Positions 35,301 to 43,673 of a DNA stretch of 64,000 nucleotides are shown here, piece by piece. The notes beneath the pieces are model-generated. The model saw only the letters and a program-made list of their open reading frames with translations. It was not told the origin of the DNA and made no database searches. The stretch is taken from positions 37,773,690 through 37,837,689 of the forward strand of contig NC_065549.1 in the NCBI RefSeq assembly GCF_022605725.1. The letters run 5' to 3'. The translations under genes and the position numbers were made by a program. Origin of the DNA: Anthonomus grandis grandis. Lineage: Eukaryota; Arthropoda; Insecta; Coleoptera; Curculionidae. Position 1 is the stretch's first letter, and every line of letters begins with the position of its first letter.

Positions 35301-36515
35301 CTCGGCTTCTATTGGAGGTATCGGGAAAATTCCAATGGTATTGTCTTAATTTCATCGTTGTGAATCCAGCGAGACCATCCGCAAAGTAGCTTTTACGATA
35401 GCCGAGATATGGCATTTTTGATGCCCATTTTTGGCCTCAAAAACGGACGTCGAAAACGACTTTTTCAGGATTTTCAAAGTGCTTTCATTCCGTTAGTTCT
35501 GCTCGGATCCTGTTATAACCCGGTGTTTTCGTAATCTAGGTGACCCAAATAAGACGCTGGTATACTTAGTTTGATTTCGAAAAAAATCAATTTTTGGTGA
35601 AAAAATTCGATACGGGGGGGTATACCCGAAAAATGAAAAATTCCAAACTTTGAAGGTCGATATCTCGGCTTCTATTGGAGCTATCGGGTAAATTCCAACG
35701 GTTTTGTCTTAATTTCGTCGTTCTGAATCCAACGAGACCATCCGCAAAGTCGTAGCTTTTACGATAGCCGAGATATGGCATTTTTGATGCCCATTTTTGG
35801 CCTCAAAAACGGACGTCGAAAACGTCTTTTTCAGGATTTTCAAAGTGCTTTCATTCCGTTAGTTCTTATCGGATCCTGTTATAACCTGGTATTTTCGTAA
35901 TCTAGGTGACCCAAATAAGACGCTGGTATACTTAGTTTGATTTCGAAAAAAATCAATTTTTGGTGAAAAAATTCGATACGGGGGGGTATACCCGAAAAAT
36001 GAAAAATTCCAAACTTTGAAGGTCGATATCTCGGCTTCTTTTGGAGCTATCGGGTAAATTCCAACGGTTTTGTCTTAATTTCGTCGTTCTGAATCCAACG
36101 AGACCATCCGCAAAGTCGCAGCTTTTACGATAGCCGAGATATGGCATTTTGGATGCCCATTTTTGGCCTCAAAAACGGACGTCGAAAACGACTTTTCTAG
36201 GATTTTCAAAGTGCTTTCATTGCCTTAGTTCTGCTCGGATCCTGTTATAACCCGGTGTTTTCGTAATCTAGGTGACCCAGATAAGACACTGGTATACTTA
36301 GTTTGATTTCGAAAAAAATCAATTTTTGGTGAAAAAATTCGATACGGGGGGTATACCCGAAAAATGAAAAAATTCCAAACTTTGAAGGTCGATATCTTGG
36401 CTTCTATTCGAGCTATCGGGAAAATTCCAACGGTTTTGTCTTAGTTTTGTCATTCTGAATCCAACAAGACTATCCGCAAAGTCGTAGCTTTCACGATAGC
36501 CGATATATGGCATCA
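26385..36515. repeat. 366-bp satellite DNA array, about 28 tandem monomers
   Basis: Head-to-tail units spaced 366 bp (a few 363-365 by small indels), each starting TTTTCGTAATCTAGGTGACC and containing TAAGACGCTGGTATACTTAG, a G-run in GATACGGGGGGGTATAC, and AACGGACGTCGAAAACG. Each monomer has an inner inverted repeat: ATATCTCGGCT and AGCCGAGATAT about 95 bp apart (26521-26531 and 26627-26637 in the first unit). Several monomer types are recognisable by diagnostic changes and recur in fixed order. The rightmost unit (36250-36515) is clearly more diverged, as expected at an array edge. Probably (peri)centromeric or other heterochromatic satellite; that location is inference. Confidence 0.97.
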
Positions 36516-36577
36516 GTATATCATATCTACAGTATATCAGGCGGGTAATTGTTAACAAAACAACAATAATTTACTGC

Positions 36578-36815
36578 TATCAATTTTTTTTAACACATGG
36601 TGTTGAAAATTGCACTTTTTATAACTTAAGGAGGCTTTAGAGCTAATTCTGTTTAAAATAGAAAAAAAAACCTTAGAAATCATTTAAAAAGTTTAAATTA
36701 AAAACACGAAATGGAAAATTGAAATCTGTTTTTTCTTCATAACAGAATTAGCTTTAGATCCCTTTTAAAGTCATAAAAAGTGCCATTTTCAACACCATAT
36801 ATTAAAAAAATAGAT
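36578..36815. mobile_element. Small foldback element (MITE) with ~75-bp inverted repeats
   Basis: 36578-36654 and 36741-36815 are imperfect reverse complements. Shared blocks include GGTGTTGAAAAT(T/G)GCACTT and GAGCTAATTCTGTT / AACAGAATTAGCT. The 86-base spacer is A-rich. It lies 60 bp right of the satellite. No coding capacity; family unknown. Confidence 0.8.
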
Positions 36816-38389
36816 AACAAGTATGACATTATGATACATGAAAATTGTTAACATTTTATGTAGAATTTAAAAATGTATTGACTACAGGGTGGTTCGTTTA
36901 CAATAAGTAAGGTTTTGGCATGTTTACATTCGATATTATTTAAATAAATAAAATAAGAACTTATGCTGATTGGGCTTATTTTTAAATATCCTATTAAACC
37001 ATTTTCAATTAACAATTTTAAATCGACTGCAAATTTCGATGCATTCCTTTACAACTATTTAATATCGAATCTGGCAACATTGACACTAATAATGAAGTTC
37101 TAGCGGCAAAGGCAAGGGCGTCGGGCGCGTCCTCCTTTATACACAATTGTGTATTATAACTACACAATATATGTTTTAAAATTCTACAATTGTGAAGGGC
37201 TATTAGCAAGAATCAAAGAATAAAATCAACACAAGCCAGAATAAAAAATTAATTAAAAATTGTAGTAAAAATATACTTGGTTATTAGATTTTTTACCAAA
37301 CTGCATTGATTTAAAAAAAAAAATGTGGAATATTTATACACATTATCTTAATAATTAATATCCACTTATCGTGTATTAATTTAATATGCAATAATTGTAT
37401 GAAATATACACATTAAAACATATACAAAATGCCTAAGAATTTTTATACAGGACTGTGAGATATTATCTAACAATTGTGTATTAAAATTAAAATTTTTTTT
37501 TCACACAACAAAATGTGAAACAATCCATCAGGATTTTTCTGTGTGAAGTGTCAGAGAATTCGTGTAGTCAGTCAAACCCGATCTTCTGAATATAAACATA
37601 ACCTCTAAATTGTTGTTAGTGCTTTGTCGTTTTGTATAATCCCTGATATTCGTTTTGAAATTGTATTTTAAATTGTTGGAATAATCTAAAAATACACATT
37701 AAGTAAATGAGATAATTGGAGTCCACTCAACCTGTGTTTGATGTTTGCACAAACGGTTTCAAATTTGTTAGAAATTTGAAGTGAGAACAACTCTAATCTA
37801 AATCTTACCCTTTAAGGTATATTCTCACCAATGACCAGTAGACCAATCTGAAAAGTCTGTAGAAAGATACTTAGAGTTCCTTATAAGAAAACATTAATTC
37901 TTGGGCTCTTTGATATTAATTCATAAGTATGTTCTACAAAAGTCAAATTTTCATCAGAAACATACCCAAATCTCTTAAAAAAGATACATACTTTGTTTGT
38001 TAAAGATTTATAAAATTGTTACTCCCGTCATTGTTTGGCTTCCTTGAAAAAGTGAAAAAAGGAACTTTATGAACTCATGAAAGGCAATGTTACTAGTTTT
38101 TTTTAAAAACCTTTATTTTTAAAGATGTAGCGATCAACTCAATTAAAAGCTTTTAAAGAGAATTATTTCTTCATAATTATATTATTAACCAGACTTGTGA
38201 CACTTGAGTATTCGTGACATTAAATAAACAAAGGTCTTAATCAAAATTAAAAAAAATCTAAATTAAAAAAATCGCAGTGTCGCACCGAATGACCATAGAA
38301 AAAGTGATTTAACTTTCTAGAAAGAATGATGATGCTAAAAAGATGCAAAGTGAAAGTTTTCTTTAAAATTATTCTCTATAAGAATGTTT
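36816..38389. other. AT-rich stretch, no recognised feature
   Basis: No gene found. A palindrome ACACAATTGTGT lies at 37141-37152 and related ACAATTGTG words recur between 37140 and 37490. The open frame at 37018-37209 (minus) shows no family motif. Confidence 0.45.
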
Positions 38390-39719
38390 TTCTTCTTCAA
38401 GTACCATGTTTTTTTCGAACGTTGGCTATCATCAGCGCTATTTGTACCTTAGTCACTGCTTTTTAAAAAGCGATGTTGTACTTTAGATCTCAGTTATCTA
38501 GCCAAACTTCTTTGAGAAAATATATAAGCTTTTCGTGTTAAACATGATCAAAAGCTTTCTCATAATCAATGAAACATGCGTATACTAGCATAGATACGTC
38601 CCTAGACCGTTGAACCAAAACCTGAATGCTACGATTAGTCGATAATCGTCATATTTCTTTGCTGAGAGCTTTTTAGGCAAAGTAATAAACGTTAATTTCA
38701 CCCAATCGGTCGGAATTATACCGCTTTTATAAATCAGGTTAAAAACCTTAAGTATTCAGGGAATCGTCATTTTGCATCAGCTTCAAAACCTTCGTGTAGA
38801 CTTCATCTTGCTCTACGGCTTTTCTAATTTTAGCTGAAGATATTGCATGTTGTGTCTTTTTTGTTGTTATATCTATATCTGCATCAGACAATTCTATCGT
38901 TAGAAAGATTTTCTATGTAGTTACATCATTCCTTAAGTTTGCCAATGGTGTAAGGTATTGTGTCTTGATTGACTACAAGGAATCTTGCTTGTCTTTTGTT
39001 AAATAATCATGTTGCATGTTTTATGCGTTTATTTAAATTAAAAATATATAGCGTTTAGATCTTCTATTTCTTGACATTGCTGTGGTACCCATTCTTGTTA
39101 TACCCGTTTAATTTTGTTTTTTGGTTCTCTATTAATTTGATTGCCCCGAGCGCTGCCTTTTTTTCTTTTTTTATCTATCAAATCCAAAATTTCATCAGTC
39201 ATCCTACTTTCTCCTTTTTGTCTCTTGGTCTATTGTTGGACTTTTGTACATGTGCATTCTTCACTTTTGTTGAGATTTGAGATTGGTTTTTATATTTTTC
39301 TTGGTAGAAGCTTTTATGTTTTTAAGCCTTTTTTTATTTTGACTTTGACTTTAGATACTATAGTGATATCTTAAAGCTCAGTGATTTTCAGTCTGAGTGT
39401 TATCTTAGCAGGACGATTTCTTTTTAAAGAAAATCTAATTTTGGCGACGGATTGTGGTCTGAGTTTACGTCTGCACCAGGGTAAGTTTTTGCTGATCTAA
39501 TGACATTTCTATAAGATTTATTAATTAATATGTAGTCTATTTGGTTTTTCAATAATTTTCCATGGTGTGTCCGCGCTAGATACCCAGGTACATAGGAGTC
39601 TAGCTGGCAGTTTAAAGAACATATTGGACATGACAAAATATTTTACTTGACAAATTTCTAGAAGACGGTCGCAACGCTCACTCCTAGAACATACCTCCCA
39701 ACAATATCTTGCGTCTCTA
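38390..39719 (-). pseudogene. RTE-clade retrotransposon, 3' portion (endonuclease C-terminus to RT)
   Basis: Minus strand. The endonuclease end, KNQIDYILINKSYRNVIRSA, then TYPGADVNSDHN, lies at 39560-39440. A degraded lysine-rich linker follows, then RT pieces SGIIPTDWVKLTFITLPKKL (38735-38675) and YACFIDYEKAFDHV-HEKLIYFL (38590-38510). These motifs are RTE-type. The upstream half of the same endonuclease lies at 45871-46387; the two halves are separated by the Penelope-like insertion at 39720-45870. Confidence 0.82.
39709..39719 (+). repeat. Left target site duplication of the Penelope-like element
   Basis: TTGCGTCTCTA, repeated at 45871-45881 on the far side of the insertion. Confidence 0.85.
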
Positions 39720-39822
39720 ATAATAATAATAAGAAAATCTCATCCATTTTTCACAAAGAGACCGACGTATACAACAGACGAAAAACAATGAAAAACACAA
39801 AGTCACGGTCTCACAACATTTA

Positions 39823-39872
39823 CTTAAAGCTACACGTGTTTCGCTCTATTCAGAGCATCATCAGGCCTAAAA
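39823..39872 (-). ncRNA. Hammerhead-ribozyme motif, left arm
   Basis: Minus strand. Core CTGATGA at 39864-39858; stem II GCTCT/AGAGC with loop GAAT; then GAAA. Helix III is minimal: A-U and C-G pairs closing the tetraloop ACGT, then the cleavage triplet GTA. Stem I is GGC/GCT plus A-U (GGC before CTGATGA, GCTT after the predicted cut). One extra T lies between the core and stem II. Hammerheads of this minimal type I form are known from Penelope-like elements. The helix III C-G pair is intact in this arm. Activity not shown. Confidence 0.7.
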
Positions 39873-40034
39873 CAATAATAATTAGTCTTGAAAGAAAAAA
39901 AGAGGACATTAAAAAGACTAAAACCTTAAAAAGCCACTAACGTTGGCAAAACAGTAAATAAACATACATTTAAGGTTAGGATGACTATACAGTTATTTAG
40001 AACCAAAAAATAAAAAAATAAAAAATTGTAAAAT

Positions 40035-40409
40035 ATCACACCTATTGGGAATCGAACCCGCGACAACAAGCTTACAAGCCAAACATTTTTTTTTCCAAAT
40101 ATTTTATTTATTTCCTATAAATTACATTTTGAACTTAATTATACTACTTATTCGTTACTACTTAAATAGAATAGAATTCTTAAATATCCTGCACGCAGGC
40201 AGGCGTGTTATTAAGAAAAAACTCCTGGGAAGGGGCACCGTTGTTATGGCCTTAACAATAGAAAAGTAGCATTCAACCAGTGCCGATACTGTATCCCACC
40301 GCCTATCTAAAAAGATTTATGAGGGAGCTTCCATTGGTGGTAAGCGCGATGCTCAAGCTTAACTCAAGCTTACAAGCCAGAGACTATAACCTATGAGCTA
40401 CCGGAACAC
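40035..40409 (-). other. tRNA-Thr-like segment of the left arm, split by an insertion
   Basis: Minus strand, two pieces (40409-40380 and 40081-40035). Reads TTCCGGTAGCTCATAGG (A-box-like), an anticodon-loop-like CTTGTAA (TGT, Thr) and GCGGGTTCGATTCCC (perfect B box). The 283-bp insert sits in the anticodon stem. The acceptor ends do not pair, so it is tRNA-derived and not a working tRNA gene. Confidence 0.6.
40082..40364 (-). mobile_element. SINE-like insert with 15-bp target duplication
   Basis: Flanked by CAAGCTTACAAGCCA at 40067-40081 and 40365-40379. On the minus strand it ends in an A-rich tail (TTTGGAAAAAAAAATG...), and its 5' part has GCATCGCGCTTACCACC and AGATAGGCGGTGGGATAC. No coding frame and no clear A/B boxes. 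The long duplication plus A-rich 3' end suggest LINE-mediated retroposition. The host arm reads through cleanly when it is removed. Confidence 0.75.
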
Positions 40410-40506
40410 TGAGGAGAAGTTCAAAACATATGTTGTTAAGGCAAGGCATTCTAACACAATATTAAACTTATTTCAGTTGGAAGAGATTATGTAAATATAA
40501 AATTGA

Positions 40507-40887
40507 TTAAATAAGATTATTAAAAATAAGGTTGGGTTCAAAATTAAATACGTCGTTAACACAGACAAGAACAGGACTCTTCTTGGCTTTAGTAATTTCC
40601 ATCCTCTCCAGATGGTCAAGCTTTTTCCCTTTAGGGCATTTATGAAGTATTTCAGCTCCGACCTCTGGAGAAAAGTGATGTGTGGAAGCTAACAGGTGAT
40701 TCGCAAATGCTGACTTTGTATCACGGACGTCTGTATTTTTAAATTTCTCAAACAACGCTACATGTTCTTTAACGCGTGTAGAAATTTTTCTTCCAGATTG
40801 GCCAATATATACAGCGTCACAATCCCCACATTTCAAAGAGTAAACCCCTGATTTCGAAAAGACATTTGCCTTGTCTATCACGCTCAC
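40507..40887 (-). pseudogene. Inverted duplicate of the Penelope GIY-YIG nuclease domain
   Basis: 126 open codons with SGVYSLKCGDCDAVYIG, RKISTRVKEH and SAFANHLLASTHHF. It differs from the right-arm copy (42902-43282) at only about four residues. GVY...YIG with a CxxC between them and downstream histidines is the Penelope version of the GIY-YIG nuclease. It is a partial copy with no RT attached. Confidence 0.85.
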
Positions 40888-40968
40888 TAACTGTTTTTTT
40901 TTAAATTATTCTATTTTGTTTTTTTTTAAATTATTATATGGTTTCTTCAACAATGCTTACATTTCGGT

Positions 40969-43284
40969 TTGACCTCGAAATTCATTAACCTAAGTTGTAA
41001 ATCCAAAACCAGAGCTTCTCAAAATGCTTCGGACGTCGCCAGAAGCACTTGGTTGAAGGAGGAAGTTAAGTGCCACTATAAAACTTTAAACAAGGTGAAC
41101 TCTTTACTTAAGTATTTGTATTTTACACTTCATCTAGTTTTAACTCATTTGGAATTTAGTGTTTTAGATAGCTCGCTCAGAGATAGGCTAGTAGTTTATT
41201 CTAGAGACTCTTTTAGCAGGTTGAGCAATAAGTTAAGTCGTCTTAAAGCCGCCCATAATAAGTTAAAGTCTTTTAATTCTACAGAATACCGAATAAAGTT
41301 GGGCCATTTTCAATTTCATAAAAGATTTCTTAATTTATCAGATGTTATTTTTACTTCAGAGGAAGAGAATTTACTTAACTTAAATCTTAAGTTCAATCTT
41401 TCTAAGAAGGTGGATTTACATACACGGGAAACTTTGGCTGTGGAGGCGGAGAGTGTTTTGCAAACGACTGATATAAAAAATAAGAACATTTTACGTGCTA
41501 AAATAATAAATTTCTTAAATTCTAGTTTTGGCTCAGATAATCTTAATGATACTAATTTTAACAAAAAACATTAAACTTCTTTAAAAAATAAAATCAAAAG
41601 TAACGATTTAATATTATCAAAAGCAGACAAGGGTAATTGTTTGGTTATTCTAAAGAGGAATGATTACATTCAGAAAGTGTTGGATTTCTTGGATTCAGAG
41701 GACTTTGTTACAGTCAATAGAGACCCCACCAACTCGTATTTTACTAAAGTTAAGCAAATGCTGGACAAGTGCAGTTTACCTCTTGAGTTCTTTAATACTA
41801 AAAAAGAAAAGCTGTATCCTATGAATCCCAGAACTTACGGTCTTCCAAAAATTCACAAAAACAATGTTCCAATAAGACCAGTGGTTTCTTTTATCAATTC
41901 CCCCTGCTACCATTTATCAGCTTGGTTAAACACAGTTTTGAGGGAGGTGACTAAGTTTAGGAGTGTTTATTCAACTAAAAATTCAGTGGATTTGTCAAAT
42001 AGTCTGAAAAATCTTTACATACCTGACGGATCTATACTTATTTCTTTGGATGTAAAAAATCTTTTTCCTAGCATTCCCCCTACAGAATGTATAGATCTGG
42101 TAAGAACTCTATTATTAAAATCTTCCTTTAGTCGAGTTATAGTTGATATCCTCTTGGACTTGCTCAGCCTTGTTGTGAATCAAAATTTCTTTCAATTCAA
42201 TAATAAAATTTTCAAACAAGTCTCTGGATTGGCTATGGGTTAATTCCTTTCCCCACTGTTAAGTGAAATTTTTATGAGCAACCTAGAAGAAAGGATTGTT
42301 AAGGGTAGGTTTGGGGAGTTTCTCATTGAATATAAGAGGTACGTTGACGATATTTTCATTGTCTAGAAAGGCCAGAAAGAAGATTTGACAAATTTTCTTC
42401 GTTTTGTGAATTCTTTGCACCCAAAGATTTCTTTTACCATTGAAGAAGAACAATATGGTAAACTGCCATTCCTAGACCTCCTTATAGAAAGACTCAATAA
42501 TAAACTAATATTTGAAATATATCGTAAACCCACAACTACTGATAATGTCATTCAATATGCGTCTATTTCTCCCTATCCATACAAATTTGCCTCCTTCAAT
42601 TCTTTCTTTTACAGACTTTTTAACATCGCCCTGTCAAAGGAAGCGTTTGCTAAAGAGCTTAATATTATAAAACATATTGCTTTTAATAATGGATTCCCAC
42701 TTTACTTAATTAACAAATTATACTTTAAGTTCTTAAATAAATATAGGTTGACTTACAACCTTCTTCATGTGAAAGACGACAAAAAGTCCTTTAGATCTTT
42801 GTCCTTTTTCGGCTCAATTTCATTAAATTTAGCTAAATTTTTTAAGACCTCGAATATCAAAATCGCTCTCAAAACCGCGAATAATTTAAAAAAAACAGTT
42901 AGTGAGAGTGATAGACAAGGCAAATGTCTTTTCGAAATCAGGGGTTTACTCTTTGAAATGTGGGGATTGTGACGCTGTCTATATTGGCCAATCTGGAAGA
43001 AAAATTTCTACACGCGTTAAAGAACATGTAGCGTTGTTTGAGAAATTTAAAAATACAGACGTCCGTGATACAAAGTCAGCGTTTGCGAATCACCTGTTAG
43101 CTTCCACACATCACTTTTCTCTAGAGGTCGGAGCTGAAATACTTCATGAATGCCCTAAAGGGAAAAAGCTTGACCTTCTGGAGAGGATGGAAATTACTAA
43201 AGCCAAGAAGAGTCCTGTTCTTGTCTGTGTTAACGACGTATTTAATTTTGAACCCAACCTTATTTTTAATAATCTTATTTAATC
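40969..43284 (+). pseudogene. Penelope-like reverse transcriptase with C-terminal GIY-YIG endonuclease
   Basis: One frame (first open codon is TTG, no nearby ATG) with stops at 41572-41574, 42241-42243 and 42364-42366, and a frameshift in the A run at about 42888-42897. An N-terminal region rich in charged residues is followed by LSKADKGNCLVILKRNDYI, MNPRTYGLPKIHK, PIRPVVSFINSPCYHLS, ILISLDVKNLFPSIPPTECI (RT motif A region), GLAMG-stop-FLSPLLSEIFMS and YKRYVDDIFIV (catalytic YVDD, 42340-42351). Then LPFLDLLIERLNN, EIYRKPTTTDN and the GIY-YIG domain SGVYSLKCGDCDAVYIG. DVxNLFPSIP and a terminal GIY-YIG nuclease identify Penelope. Each stop is one base from a plausible sense codon. Confidence 0.92.
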
Positions 43285-43381
43285 AATTTTATATTTACAT
43301 AATCTCTTCCAACTAAAATAAGTTTAATATTGTGTTAGAATGCCTTGGCTTAACAACAAATGTTTTAAACTTCTCCTCAGT

Positions 43382-43449
43382 GTTCCGGTAGCCCATAGGT
43401 TATAGTCTCTGGCTTGTAAACTTGTTGTCGCGGGTTCGATTCCCAATAG
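43382..43449 (+). other. tRNA-Thr-like segment of the right arm
   Basis: GTTCCGGTAGCCCATAGG, then CTTGTAA at the anticodon-loop position, then GCGGGTTCGATTCCC. B box intact, A box degenerate, acceptor stem unpaired. It is the counterpart of the split left-arm segment. It lies about 100 bp after the GIY-YIG stop, within the element's 3' UTR. Confidence 0.6.
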
Positions 43450-43618
43450 GTGTGATATTTTATAATTTTTTATTTTTTAATTTTTTGGTTCTAAATAACT
43501 GTATATTCATCCTAACCTTAAATGTATGTTTATTTACTGTTTTGCCAACGTTAGTGGCTTTTTAAGATTTTAGTCTTTTTAATGTCCTCTTTTTTTCTTT
43601 CAAGACTAATTATTATTG

Positions 43619-43668
43619 TTTTAGGCCTGATGATGCTCTGAATAGAGCGAAACACGTATAGCTTTAAG
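43619..43668 (+). ncRNA. Hammerhead-ribozyme motif, right arm
   Basis: CTGATGA at 43627-43633, stem II GCTCT/AGAGC (43635-43648, loop GAAT), GAAA at 43649-43652, predicted cut after A43660. Stem I GGC/GCT as in the left arm. Difference: the base before the cleavage T is A here and G in the left arm, so the C-G pair of the already minimal helix III becomes C-A. This copy should fold less well. Confidence 0.65.
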
Positions 43669-43673
43669 TAAAT

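Larger units (their letters stand above)
39775..40905 (-). repeat. Left inverted arm of the Penelope-like element
   Basis: Reverse complement of 42885-43673 joined to 45824-45870, apart from the insert at 40082-40364. The outermost shared block is CAGACGAAAAACAATG. Contents in the minus direction: GIY-YIG coding end, 3' UTR, tRNA-like segment, hammerhead motif, terminus. Confidence 0.88.

Noticed and set aside
26448..36558. A ~64-72 codon open frame repeated on the minus strand of most satellite monomers (MPYLGYRKSYDFADG...)
   Set aside because: It is simply the satellite sequence. The monomer type with TTAATTATATCG has a stop in this frame and is one of the recently amplified types, so there is no sign of selection for coding.
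36547..36852. AATTGTTAAC on both sides of the MITE as a possible 10-bp target duplication
   Set aside because: It does not abut the inverted arms (about 20-30 bp away on each side) and is AT-rich; likely coincidence.
37018..37209. 63-codon minus-strand frame
   Set aside because: No motif, no context; treated as a chance frame.
40045..40269. Open frame starting MGIEPATTSLQ
   Set aside because: It is the antisense reading of the tRNA-like B box followed by the SINE-like insert; no protein family.
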